Shown here: in pieces, positions 24,192-33,379 of the stretch
Position numbering within the stretch: position 1 is the stretch's first letter
Layout: each line of letters opens with the position of its first letter
Origin: Gallionella sp.
GTDB lineage: Bacteria > Pseudomonadota > Gammaproteobacteria > Burkholderiales > Gallionellaceae
DNA length: 39,800 nucleotides
Direction of reading: 5' to 3'
NCBI GenBank assembly: GCA_027311105.1
Contig: DAICZN010000095.1
Coordinates: 1-39,800, forward strand
Translations under genes and position numbers: made by a program
Notes under the pieces: model-generated
Seen by the model: the letters and a program-made list of their open reading frames with translations, nothing else
What the model was told of the DNA's origin: nothing
The model's database searches: none

Positions 24192-25475
24192 ATGACTTCG
24201 CACAATCAGCAGCTATTCGAGCTATCCCAAAAAGTTATTCCTGGGGGAGTGAATTCGCCGGTGCGCGCATTCCGTTCGGTTGGCGGCACACCGTTGTTCT
24301 TTCAGCGCGGCCTCGGTGCTTATGTATGGGACGCTGATGGCAAACGTTACACTGATTATGTGGGTTCATGGGGGCCGATGATCGTCGGACATTGCCATCC
24401 TGAGGTGGTCAAGGCGGTACAGGATGCCGCCTCAATGGGTTTGGGTTTCGGCGCGCCGACTGCGGCCGAACTGGGAATGGCAGAATTGCTGTGCAAGCTG
24501 TTGCCGAGCCTGGAAATGGTGCGCCTGGTAAGTTCCGGCACCGAGGCCACGATGACGGCGATCCGGCTGGCGCGAGGCTACACGGGGCGCAGCCGCATCG
24601 TCAAGTTCGAGGGTTGCTACCATGGCCATTCCGATGGTTTGCTCGTCAAGGCCGGTTCCGGCGCGCTGACCTTCGGCCAGCCGAGTTCGTCCGGTGTGCC
24701 GGCGGAAATCGCCGCCCTGACCACGGTACTGGATTACAACGATGCTGCCGGATTGGAAAAAGCTTTTGCCGAAATGGGCAAGGAGATCGCGGCGGTGATC
24801 GTCGAGCCGGTGGCGGGCAACATGAATCTGATTGTCCCCAAGCCGGAATTTCTGCAAGCCTTGCGCAGCCTGTGCAGCAAATATGGTGCGGTATTGATTC
24901 TGGACGAAGTGATGACCGGTTTTCGCGTCAGCCTGCAGGGCGCGCAAGGCTATTACGGTATCAAGCCGGACCTGGTGACGCTGGGCAAGGTGATGGGTGG
25001 GGGGTTGCCGGCTGCTGCATTTGGCGGGCGGCGTGACATCATGCAATGCCTGGCCCCGCTTGGCGCGGTGTATCAGGCCGGTAATTTATCCGGCAATCCG
25101 GTCGCGGTAGCGGCCGGTATGGCCACACTCAAGCTTATCCAGGAAAAAGGTTTTTATGAAAACCTGTCCGGGCTGGCCAGGCAATTGACCGAAGGCTTGT
25201 CGGCAAGTGCAAAAAGGCATCATATTCAGTTTTGCGCGCAATCGATAGGCGGCATGTTCGGATTGTATTTCAGCAAGGAATTGCCGACCAGTTATGCCGG
25301 GGTGATGAGTTGCGACAAGGAAGCGTTCAACCGTTTCTTCCACGCGATGCTGGACGCGGGCATATATCTTGCGCCGTCGGCCTTCGAAGCCGGTTTTGTT
25401 TCCGCCGCCCACACAGGGGCGGATATCGCCGCGACTGTCGCGGCTGCGGACAAGATTTTTGCGGCCTGGAAGTAA
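24192..25475 (+). CDS. hemL: Glutamate-1-semialdehyde 2,1-aminomutase
   Basis: PLP enzyme forming 5-aminolevulinate in the C5 haem pathway. The 427 residues are full length, with [12 protein letters not shown] at the N-terminus, [16 protein letters not shown] (PLP phosphate), [24 protein letters not shown] and the Schiff-base lysine K266 in [19 protein letters not shown]. The C-terminal [19 protein letters not shown] is typical. The TAA overlaps the engB ATG (TAATG). The product feeds HemB, encoded 900 bp further on. Confidence 0.97.
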   Translation: MTSHNQQLFELSQKVIPGGVNSPVRAFRSVGGTPLFFQRGLGAYVWDADGKRYTDYVGSWGPMIVGHCHPEVVKAVQDAASMGLGFGAPTAAELGMAELLCKLLPSLEMVRLVSSGTEATMTAIRLARGYTGRSRIVKFEGCYHGHSDGLLVKAGSGALTFGQPSSSGVPAEIAALTTVLDYNDAAGLEKAFAEMGKEIAAVIVEPVAGNMNLIVPKPEFLQALRSLCSKYGAVLILDEVMTGFRVSLQGAQGYYGIKPDLVTLGKVMGGGLPAAAFGGRRDIMQCLAPLGAVYQAGNLSGNPVAVAAGMATLKLIQEKGFYENLSGLARQLTEGLSASAKRHHIQFCAQSIGGMFGLYFSKELPTSYAGVMSCDKEAFNRFFHAMLDAGIYLAPSAFEAGFVSAAHTGADIAATVAAADKIFAAWK

Positions 25476-26071
25476 TGGGACTGTTTTCACAAGCGGCGTT
25501 CTTTACCACCGTCAATCACATTAAGGATCTGCCGCCGCATGCCGGCAGGGAAGTGGCATTCGTCGGCCGTTCCAATGCGGGCAAGTCGAGCGCGATCAAT
25601 ACCCTGGCAAATCATGTGCGCCTGGCCTATACCAGCAAGACACCCGGGCGTACCCAGCACCTGAATTACTTCTCGTTGGGCAGCAATAATTTTCTGGTGG
25701 ACCTGCCCGGATACGGCTATGCCAAAGTCCCGCCCGAAAGCAAGCGTCACTGGGAAGGTTTGCTGAGCGAGTATCTGCAGACACGCGATGAGCTGTGCGG
25801 TTTGGTCGTCATCATGGACTCCCGTCATCCGTTGACCGAACTGGACGAGAATATGCTCGACTGGTTTGCGCCGACCGGCAAGCCTGTTCATATCCTGCTC
25901 ACCAAGTCGGACAAGCTCAGCAGGCAACAAGCAGGTTTGACGTTGAGTCGTGTAAAATCCCATCTGACAGAACATTTTCCACATTGCTCGGTGCAATTGT
26001 TTTCCAGCTTGAAAAAGCTGGGGGTGGAGGAGGCGGAAGTTGTAATCGCCAAGTGGATTGGGCAAAGCTGA
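25475..26071 (+). CDS. engB: Ribosome biogenesis GTPase EngB (YsxC/YihA)
   Basis: GTPase required for large-subunit maturation. The 198 residues show G1 in [14 protein letters not shown], the switch I Thr region [10 protein letters not shown]3 in [12 protein letters not shown], and G4 TKSD followed by KLSRQQ. The G5-like region is [14 protein letters not shown] 25475 overlaps the hemL stop; the long upstream frame is a shadow of hemL. Confidence 0.96.
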   Translation: MGLFSQAAFFTTVNHIKDLPPHAGREVAFVGRSNAGKSSAINTLANHVRLAYTSKTPGRTQHLNYFSLGSNNFLVDLPGYGYAKVPPESKRHWEGLLSEYLQTRDELCGLVVIMDSRHPLTELDENMLDWFAPTGKPVHILLTKSDKLSRQQAGLTLSRVKSHLTEHFPHCSVQLFSSLKKLGVEEAEVVIAKWIGQS

Positions 26072-26216
26072 ATTCATGATAACTGACGAACTGCCAATCT
26101 GGCCCTCTTCCAAACACGGCACCAGGTAACGGGGTAATTCCCAGACCAAGCCAACAACAAATACCGTACGAGCGCGGTTTCTTGAAGGTAAAGGTAGCCC
26201 AGCGTGAAATTCAGGT

Positions 26217-26254
26217 AAAAAAATACCCCCGGCCAAGGGGAGGTAGGCCGGGGG
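26217..26254 (-). terminator. Rho-independent terminator of the candidate small RNA
   Basis: A 9-bp GC-only stem (26226-26234 with 26246-26254) and, on the minus strand only, TATTTTTTT at 26225-26217. The plus strand has CAAAAG after the stem, so this is not an engB terminator. Confidence 0.8.
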
Positions 26255-26323
26255 CAAAAGTCTCAACAAGTGTCAAGACGCACGCTCAGGGAGGAGAAAC
26301 GTGGAATGATTCGCATCATTCAG
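26217..26323 (-). ncRNA. Candidate ~107-nt trans-acting small RNA with anti-Shine-Dalgarno loops
   Basis: Minus-strand RNA predicted from promoter to terminator. In order it can fold as: hairpin 1, GAATGAT-GCGA-ATCATTC (26321-26304; GNRA tetraloop). Hairpin 2, CACG/CGTG with a loop exposing CUCCUCCC (26296-26289). Hairpin 3, GUCUUGAC-ACUU-GUUGAGAC (26279-26260; 8 bp with two G-U pairs). Hairpin 4, CCCCCGGCC/GGCCGGGGG with loop UACCUCCCCUU, followed by a U-rich tract (26225-26217). CUCCUCCC and ACCUCCCC are complementary to Shine-Dalgarno sequences. I recall a betaproteobacterial toxic small-RNA family with anti-SD motifs; membership is possible but untested. The region between engB and hemB has no protein gene. 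Confidence 0.68.
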
Positions 26324-26328
26324 TGTGT

Positions 26329-26357
26329 AAGATAAGCAATTCCTGAATTAGTTCCAA
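26329..26357 (-). promoter_or_regulatory. Candidate sigma70 promoter for the small RNA
   Basis: On the minus strand TTGGAA (26357-26352) and TATCTT (26334-26329) are exactly 17 nt apart. The predicted start at about 26323 falls right at the base of hairpin 1. Each hexamer matches 4 of 6 consensus positions. Confidence 0.5.
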
Positions 26358-26365
26358 GAATTTAA

Positions 26366-27385
<1,020 letters not shown>

Positions 27386-27393
27386 TGAGTTCC

Positions 27394-27416
27394 GGAAGGT
27401 TAATTTTTAATTTTCC
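27394..27416. terminator. Possible weak hairpin between hemB and the convergent gene
   Basis: GGAAGGTTAA (27394-27403) can pair with TTAATTTTCC (27407-27416) using two G-U pairs, with loop TTT. No clean U-tract follows, so termination is uncertain. Confidence 0.3.
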
Positions 27417-27476
27417 AATAAGTTGCGAAACTGCGCCAATTTAGCTCCAACCGCTGCCCTTGTATCACCTTATGTG

Positions 27477-28085
27477 CTAACTGGACAATAACGATTCCAG
27501 CGCCGCGATGTTTGCATGTGTCCCGGGGTGGCGGCTGCCGCTGTAGCGGGCGTTTTCGGGTAACACGATAATGTGTATCAGTGTGCCGGATTCGCCGGTC
27601 AGGGAGTAGCTGGGCACGGTTTCTTCGTGGCCGCCCACACGCACTTTCCACTCGCCGTCTTCGAAGTCGATCCCGTGCTTGAGGAGGAAAAGCAGTACGG
27701 CTTTTGTGTCGTCACTGAACAGCATCAGGTTGATATCCGATTGTTCGCCAGCCGTGCCGTTCAGCACCGATCCTGTGAGGTAGGGATGAAATTCCGCCAG
27801 CGCACGCATGGTGCTCAGCGCATCTTCCCGCAAGCGAAGCAGGATACCCGGGTGGCTTCCTTGTTGGTAGAGCGCACGGTAGCTGTGCAGCGCATCATCC
27901 ACTTCCTGATTGCTGGGCAAGTGTTGCGTGTCTGCCGCGCCCAGTTGGCGTGCCGCCTTTCGCTTGGCAAAGGCGTGGTCGGTGATGCCATCCTCAGCCA
28001 TCAATTTGGCAGCCTGATGCGCCAGTTGCTCGCGCATCAGGTCGCGTCTATTAATATATTCCCTTGAAACGCGTTCTTTAGACAT
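27477..28085 (-). CDS. Nucleotidyltransferase-like conserved hypothetical protein
   Basis: A 202-residue protein. The N-terminal half is helical and basic (REQLAHQAAKLMAEDGITDHAFAKRKAARQLG), a look seen in a family of uncharacterised proteobacterial proteins. The centre, FHPYLTGSVLNGTAGEQSDI, followed by NLMLFSDD, resembles the GS-x-x-x-G-T...SDI(D/N) motif of nucleotidyltransferase-fold proteins. One catalytic Asp is replaced by Asn (SDINLML), so activity is doubtful. It starts at ATG 28085, 8 bp after the PBP1A stop on the same strand, and is probably co-transcribed. It is convergent with hemB. Function unknown. Confidence 0.8.
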   Translation of the reverse strand: MSKERVSREYINRRDLMREQLAHQAAKLMAEDGITDHAFAKRKAARQLGAADTQHLPSNQEVDDALHSYRALYQQGSHPGILLRLREDALSTMRALAEFHPYLTGSVLNGTAGEQSDINLMLFSDDTKAVLLFLLKHGIDFEDGEWKVRVGGHEETVPSYSLTGESGTLIHIIVLPENARYSGSRHPGTHANIAALESLLSS

Positions 28086-28093
28086 GAGTGACT

Positions 28094-30406
28094 TTAGAGC
28101 AACTGATCCTTGATTGTGTCTGCCGGCTTTACTTCCTCGCTGGGAGTAACCACGGGGTGTTCAGAAGGAATGTTTTCCTGGTAAAAGTATTCAACCAGCG
28201 GGCTGTTGTCATCGCGATACCCATCGTTATTGATATGCACGGCAACCATGTTGTCCGGCATGTTGTAGGTGGCTTCAGGCACATCCTTGAGCACCTTTCC
28301 CATGTAACTCATCCAAATCGGCAATGCCGCACCCCCGCCGGTTTCCCTGTCGCCCAGGCTGCGCGGCTGGTCGTAGCCCATCCATGCGATTCCGACCACG
28401 GTCGGCTGGAAGCCACAGAACCACGCATCGATCGAGTCATTGGTGGTTCCGGTCTTGCCAGCCAGGTCCTGACGGCCAAGCTGCATGGCACGAATGCCTG
28501 TACCGTGTTTGACCACGTCTTGCATCATGCTGACCATGGTGTAGGCGTTGCGCACATCAATGATTTGCTTCGCCCCGTTTCCGGCCACGTCGGGTGCCGC
28601 CTTGTAGAGCACGGTGCCATGGTCGTCTTCGATACGACTGATGAAGTAGGGCTGGACCGAATAGCCGCCGTTGGCAAATACCGAGTAGGCAGCCAGCATT
28701 TGCATCGGTGTCACTGAACCGGCACCGAGGGCCATGGTAAGGTATGGGGGATACCTGGTCGGATCAAAACCAAACTTGGTGATGTAATCGCGTGCATATT
28801 CCGGGGTGATGGATTGCAAGATACGGATCGAAACCATGTTTTTTGATTTTATCAGCGCTTCGCGCATGCGCATCGGCCCTTCAAATTTCCCGTCGTAATT
28901 CTTTGGTTCCCAAGGCTCGTTGCCGGTTTGCTCTGCATCAAAAACGAGGGGCGCATCATTGATTATTGTGGCTGGGGTGAAGCCCTTTTCCAGGGCGGCG
29001 GAATAAACAAAGGGCTTGAAGCTTGATCCGGGTTGCCGCCAGGCCTGGGTGATATGGTTGAATTGGCTGCGATTGAAATCGAAGCCGCCTATCAGTGAGT
29101 AAATTGCGCCATCATGTGGATTGCCTGAAACAAAAGCCGCTTCGACTTGGGGGAGCTGGCTGATTTGCCAGATACCCTTGTCGTCTTTTTGGACCCGAAT
29201 CAGCGAGCCTGCATTAATGCGCTGGTTCATCGGGAGTTTCTTGGTTAAGGCGGGTTGCGCGAAAAGCAGGGCATCCCCGCTGATTTCAACAATTTCTCCG
29301 CCCTTGCAATAAGCCTGAACCAGCTTGGGCGATGCGGCCAGAACCACCGCCGGGATAAGATCATCGCTGTCATCAACTTCCTGAAGTGCATCATCAAGCT
29401 GTTCGGTGTTGCTGCTGTCGCCGTGCAAGTCGATAAAGCCCTCCGGTCCTCGGTAACCATGGCGACGGTCATAATCCAGCACCCCGGTACGGACGGCCTG
29501 ATATGCGGCCTGCTGATCCAGTTGGCGGATCGTGGTGTAAACCTTGAAGCCTTGCGTGTAGGTGTCGTCCTGATATTTCTCAAAAACAGACTGCCGGACC
29601 ATTTCCGTAAGGTAATCCGCCTTCACGGCGAAACCCTGACTGCCGCGCAAGGCCACAATCGGTTGTTGCTGCGCCGTTTGGAATTGTTCGTCATTGATAT
29701 AATTCAAATCGTGCATACGGCGCAGAACGTAAAGTTGGCGGAGCTTTGCACGCTTGGGATTGACGACCGGGTTGTAGGAAGAAGGTGCTTTGGGTAACCC
29801 GGCCAGCATGGCCGCTTCGGCTATCGTCACTTGGCTGAGAGGCTTGCCAAAATAAACCTGTGATGCCGAAGCAAAGCCGTATGCCCGTTGGCCCAGATAA
29901 ATCTGGTTTATATAAAGCTGCAGGATTTCATCCTTGCTCATGCTGTGCTCGATCTTCAGGGTAAGCAATACTTCGTTGAACTTGCGGGAAAAGGTCCTTT
30001 CCTTGGTCAGAAAGAAATTACGCGCCACTTGCATGGTTATCGTGCTGGCTCCCTGCTTTACCGAGCCGGAGGTGAAGTTGGACAGCGCTGCGCGCAACAC
30101 TCCCGTGTAATCTATGCCTCCATGCTCATAGAATCGATCATCTTCGGCAGCCAGAATAGCCTGCTTCATTATTTCTGGGACTTCGGAGATTTGGACCAAT
30201 GCGCGGCGTTCTTCGCCAAATTCGCCAATCTGCGTGCCCTCGGCACTGTATATGCGCAGGGGGATTTTGGGGCGGTAATCGGTAAGGGCTTCCAACGACG
30301 GCAGGTTGGGATAAGCCACCAGGGCGGCGACACCAAGCAAAATCGCCGGGAGCAAAAGCAGGGCTAGCGTAGCAAAGAGGGGGTAAATCCAGCGGCGGGA
30401 AGACAT
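28094..30406 (-). CDS. mrcA: Penicillin-binding protein 1A (bifunctional peptidoglycan synthase)
   Basis: Polymerises and cross-links peptidoglycan. The 770 residues have an N-terminal membrane anchor (about 8-32), then a GT51 domain with the catalytic E88 in AAEDDRFYEHGG, then QGASTITMQVARN and YINQIYLGQRAYG. The transpeptidase domain shows the three motifs: SSFK in QPGSSFKPFVY, SKN in LIKSKNMVSIR and KTGTT in DLAGKTGTTNDS. I chose ATG 30406 (MSSRRWIYPL); the upstream extension to 30484 is not family-like. A TATAAT (30455-30450) on the minus strand may be its -10. It is divergent from pilM, a common proteobacterial arrangement. Confidence 0.96.
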   Translation of the reverse strand: MSSRRWIYPLFATLALLLLPAILLGVAALVAYPNLPSLEALTDYRPKIPLRIYSAEGTQIGEFGEERRALVQISEVPEIMKQAILAAEDDRFYEHGGIDYTGVLRAALSNFTSGSVKQGASTITMQVARNFFLTKERTFSRKFNEVLLTLKIEHSMSKDEILQLYINQIYLGQRAYGFASASQVYFGKPLSQVTIAEAAMLAGLPKAPSSYNPVVNPKRAKLRQLYVLRRMHDLNYINDEQFQTAQQQPIVALRGSQGFAVKADYLTEMVRQSVFEKYQDDTYTQGFKVYTTIRQLDQQAAYQAVRTGVLDYDRRHGYRGPEGFIDLHGDSSNTEQLDDALQEVDDSDDLIPAVVLAASPKLVQAYCKGGEIVEISGDALLFAQPALTKKLPMNQRINAGSLIRVQKDDKGIWQISQLPQVEAAFVSGNPHDGAIYSLIGGFDFNRSQFNHITQAWRQPGSSFKPFVYSAALEKGFTPATIINDAPLVFDAEQTGNEPWEPKNYDGKFEGPMRMREALIKSKNMVSIRILQSITPEYARDYITKFGFDPTRYPPYLTMALGAGSVTPMQMLAAYSVFANGGYSVQPYFISRIEDDHGTVLYKAAPDVAGNGAKQIIDVRNAYTMVSMMQDVVKHGTGIRAMQLGRQDLAGKTGTTNDSIDAWFCGFQPTVVGIAWMGYDQPRSLGDRETGGGAALPIWMSYMGKVLKDVPEATYNMPDNMVAVHINNDGYRDDNSPLVEYFYQENIPSEHPVVTPSEEVKPADTIKDQLL

Positions 30407-30491
30407 GTGCAGTTGTCCAAAAAATGGTAAAAGTAGTATCTTGCCTCGAATTATATAGGCTCCGTACTTATAAATAACCCCCAAAAATAAC

Positions 30492-30520
30492 TTTACACAA
30501 TTTATAGTTATTGCTAGGAT
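30492..30520 (+). promoter_or_regulatory. Candidate sigma70 promoter for pilMNOPQ
   Basis: TTTACA (30492-30497) and TAGGAT (30515-30520) are 17 nt apart. The predicted start near 30527 leaves a ~30-nt leader before pilM. Confidence 0.5.
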
Positions 30521-30557
30521 TTAAACCACTTTGTACAAATAAAGTGCTAAACGGTCA

Positions 30558-31658
30558 ATGGTTAAAGTAAATTTCGATATACCTCTGGATTTTTTGTGGG
30601 CCAAGACCCCCCCTTTGATTGGGGTGGATATCAGTTCGTCATCAGTCAAGATGGTGGAATTGAGCCAGGCAAAGAAAAAAGGGACTTACATCATTGAGCG
30701 TTATGCAATCGAGTTGTTGCCCAAAGATGCGATTACCGACGGCAACATTAACAATCTTGATGCGGTTTCGGATTGCATGCAGCGAGCCTGGAAAAGACTG
30801 GGGTCGCGCATCAAAAATATCAGCATGGCTTTGCCGGCAGCAGCCGTGATAACCAAAAAAATTCTTCTTCCCGCCGGTCTGAGCGACGAAGACCTGGAAT
30901 ATCAAGTTGAGTCGGAAGCCAATCAGTACATACCTTTTGCCTTGGAAGAGGTAAATCTGGATTTTCAGGTGATAGGCCCCGCACCCAGCAATACCGAGGA
31001 ATTGGAAGTGTTGCTGGCGGCTTCCCGCAAAGCAAATGTGGAAGATAGGGTTGCGGCCGCGCAGTCTGCCGGGCTGAAAACAGTGGTCATGGATGTTGAA
31101 CCCTATGCCGCCGAAACGGCATTCGAGCAGATTCGTGTTCAATTGCCGGACGGCGCGCTGGACAAATGCGTGGCACTGATAGACATTGGTGCCGGTGTGA
31201 TGAATGTCAATGTGTTGCGCAATGGCGAATCGGTATATTCGAGAGACCAGCAGGTCGGCGGTAATCAGTTGACCCAGCAGATACAGAGCGTATTCGGCCT
31301 GACTGTCGAGGAGGCGGAGTCAGCCAAGCGCAATGGCGGATTGCCGGACAATTATGAGAATGACGTGCTGGCGCCCTTCCGGGAAAACGTGGTGACGGAA
31401 ATAGCCCGTGCATTGCAATTCTTTTTCACCTCAACCCAATATCATGAGGTGGATTACATCGTGCTTTCTGGCGGCTGCGCTGCCTTGCCCGGCCTGGATG
31501 ACGAGGTGGCGACCAAAACCCAGGTAAGCACCATGGTGGCCAACCCATTTGCCTTGATGGCAATGTCCAGCCGTATCAAGCCTCGCCAATTGCAGGTTGA
31601 TGCGCCCTCGTTGATTATCGCCTGTGGTTTGGCAATGCGCAGGTTTGACCCATCATGA
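30558..31658 (+). CDS. pilM: Type IV pilus inner-membrane platform protein PilM
   Basis: Actin-like cytoplasmic ATP-binding protein that holds the N-terminus of PilN in the pilus alignment complex. The 366 residues show PLIGVDISSSSVKMVELS (phosphate 1), ALIDIGAGVMNVNVL (phosphate 2) and YIVLSGGCAALPGLDDEV (adenosine motif). First gene of a tight pilMNOPQ operon; its stop overlaps the pilN ATG (ATGA). Confidence 0.96.
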   Translation: MVKVNFDIPLDFLWAKTPPLIGVDISSSSVKMVELSQAKKKGTYIIERYAIELLPKDAITDGNINNLDAVSDCMQRAWKRLGSRIKNISMALPAAAVITKKILLPAGLSDEDLEYQVESEANQYIPFALEEVNLDFQVIGPAPSNTEELEVLLAASRKANVEDRVAAAQSAGLKTVVMDVEPYAAETAFEQIRVQLPDGALDKCVALIDIGAGVMNVNVLRNGESVYSRDQQVGGNQLTQQIQSVFGLTVEEAESAKRNGGLPDNYENDVLAPFRENVVTEIARALQFFFTSTQYHEVDYIVLSGGCAALPGLDDEVATKTQVSTMVANPFALMAMSSRIKPRQLQVDAPSLIIACGLAMRRFDPS

Positions 31659-32236
31659 CACGCATCAACCTGTTACCTCACCGTGCCGAAAAGCGTCAGG
31701 CTCGCCAGATACAGTTTATCGCGCTCAGCGTGATTTCAGTGGTGTTGGCGGCATCCCTGATCGGGATCGTGGATGTTGCAATCGGCACCCAGATATCCTA
31801 TCAGGAAAGGCGCAACCAGTACCTGAAGCAGGAGACAGCAATTCTGGACAAGCAAATCGAGGAAATCAACAAGCTACGTGAGCAAACACGGTCCCTGATG
31901 GCGCGCAAAAATGTTGTGGAAACTTTGCAAAGCACCCGTTCGGATGTGGTGCATCTGATGGATCAAATGCTGCGAATTCTGCCCGATGGCGTTTACCTCA
32001 AGACACTCAAGCAGACCGGCAATCGAATCAATCTGGTTGGATATGCGCAGTCGAATGCAAGAGTCTCGACGTTGATGCGGGCAATCGAGGATTCGCCCTG
32101 GCTGGATTCTCCTTCGCTGGTTGAAATACATGCTTCGGGTTCGGGTGCGGCGCGGATCAGTGAATTTACGTTGAACTTCAACCTGACCCCGCAGGCAGTG
32201 CCCGCGCCCGTTAAACCCGCTGGTGCAAGGAATTAG
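31655..32236 (+). CDS. pilN: Type IV pilus assembly protein PilN
   Basis: Inner-membrane protein that binds PilM through its short cytoplasmic tail and PilO through its periplasmic part. The 193 residues begin with the diagnostic INLLPHRAEKR motif, followed by one transmembrane helix (about 22-42), a coiled-coil stretch (QERRNQYLKQETAILDKQIE) and a ferredoxin-like periplasmic domain. The C-terminus is Pro/Ala-rich. It overlaps pilM by 4 nt and is 5 bp from pilO. Confidence 0.95.
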   Translation: MTRINLLPHRAEKRQARQIQFIALSVISVVLAASLIGIVDVAIGTQISYQERRNQYLKQETAILDKQIEEINKLREQTRSLMARKNVVETLQSTRSDVVHLMDQMLRILPDGVYLKTLKQTGNRINLVGYAQSNARVSTLMRAIEDSPWLDSPSLVEIHASGSGAARISEFTLNFNLTPQAVPAPVKPAGARN

Positions 32237-32241
32237 GTGGC

Positions 32242-32859
32242 ATGATGAAATTAGCGGATCTGAAAAACCTGAACCCAAAAAAACCAGGCTCCTGGCCCTG
32301 GCCGGCAAAGATCATTGCTTTTGTTTTGATGTTCGTCGCCGTGGTTGCAGCGGGTGCGATACTGATCCTGCAGGATGCATGGAATGATCTGCAGAACGCC
32401 AAGCAGGAGGAAGAGAAGCTGAAGGAAACCTTCCTGGTCAAGAAACGGGAGGCAATCAATCTGGACTTGATCAAGAAGCAGCTTACCGAAACCCAGGAAT
32501 CCTTTGGCGCGCTGCTCAAGCAGCTGCCGAACAAATCTGAAATGGATGCGTTATTGACCGATATCAACCAGGCCGGCCTGGGGCGCGGCTTGCAGTTCGA
32601 CCTGTTTAAGCCCGGTGCTGAAACGGTGAATGGCTCGTTTGCTGTTCAGCCAATCACCATCAAGGTGACAGGGAATTACGATGACATCGGCAAGTTTGCC
32701 AGTGACATCGCAATGTTGCCCCGCATCGTCACGCTTAACGATATTGCGATAAGCCCGAATGCTGCCGGATTGACAATGGATGCAACCGCGAAAACTTTCC
32801 GTTACCTGAGCGATGCGGAAACGAGCGCGCAGAAGAAGTCTGCGGGAGCAAAGAAATGA
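32242..32859 (+). CDS. pilO: Type IV pilus assembly protein PilO
   Basis: Bitopic inner-membrane protein pairing with PilN and PilP. The 205 residues have a short cytoplasmic lead with WPWPAK, one transmembrane helix (about 25-45), a coiled coil rich in Lys and Glu, and a periplasmic domain with LLKQLPNKSEMDALL and GNYDDIGKFASDIAMLPRIV, typical of the family. ATG 32242 or the adjacent 32245 may be used (AGGTGG upstream). The stop overlaps pilP. Confidence 0.95.
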   Translation: MMKLADLKNLNPKKPGSWPWPAKIIAFVLMFVAVVAAGAILILQDAWNDLQNAKQEEEKLKETFLVKKREAINLDLIKKQLTETQESFGALLKQLPNKSEMDALLTDINQAGLGRGLQFDLFKPGAETVNGSFAVQPITIKVTGNYDDIGKFASDIAMLPRIVTLNDIAISPNAAGLTMDATAKTFRYLSDAETSAQKKSAGAKK

Positions 32860-33365
32860 GATTAAGCCTTCTGGCGCTTGTTGTTGTGCTCTTGTCCGGA
32901 TGCGGGGGGGCGGAATATCAGGATTTGCGCGACTTCGTGAAAAATTCCGGTGCCAATATGCGCGGCAAAATTGATCCCCCGCCAGAAGTAAAGCAATACG
33001 AATTCTTTGCTTATAACAATGATACAAACTTGCCCAATCCATTCAAGCCTCGCAAGCAGGATATGCGCTCAGGCGGCGGAGCCGGCTTGAATCAGCCGGA
33101 TCTGAATCGTCCCAAGGAAGCGCTGGAGGAATTCCCGCTCGAGAGTCTCAAGATGGTCGGCTATCTCTACCAGAACAAGGTGGGCTGGGCTGTAATACGC
33201 GCTACAGACAACAAATTGTACCGGGTAAAGGCCGGCAACTATATCGGCTTGAACTACGGGTTGATTAAAGAGGTGACCGAAACGTCAGTGACGATCAAGG
33301 AATCTGTGCAAGACAGCAGCGGTGACTGGTCTGAACGCGATAGCAGTCTGCAATTAATGGAATGA
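32856..33365 (+). CDS. pilP: Type IV pilus lipoprotein PilP
   Basis: Inner-membrane lipoprotein linking PilN/PilO to the PilQ secretin. The 169 residues start with a lipoprotein signal whose lipobox is LSGC, with Cys at residue 16. A disordered Pro-rich linker (KPRKQDMRSGGGAG region) follows, then the HR-type beta domain with LKMVGYLYQNKVGWAVIRA and YRVKAGNYIGLNYG. ATG 32856 overlaps the pilO stop. Confidence 0.95.
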   Translation: MRLSLLALVVVLLSGCGGAEYQDLRDFVKNSGANMRGKIDPPPEVKQYEFFAYNNDTNLPNPFKPRKQDMRSGGGAGLNQPDLNRPKEALEEFPLESLKMVGYLYQNKVGWAVIRATDNKLYRVKAGNYIGLNYGLIKEVTETSVTIKESVQDSSGDWSERDSSLQLME

Positions 33366-33379
33366 CGGGAGTATATGCA

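Noticed and set aside
26226-26254. The GC-rich hairpin as the engB terminator on the plus strand
   Set aside because: The plus strand lacks a U-tract after the stem; the U-tract is on the minus strand, and the hairpin is 155 bp past engB.
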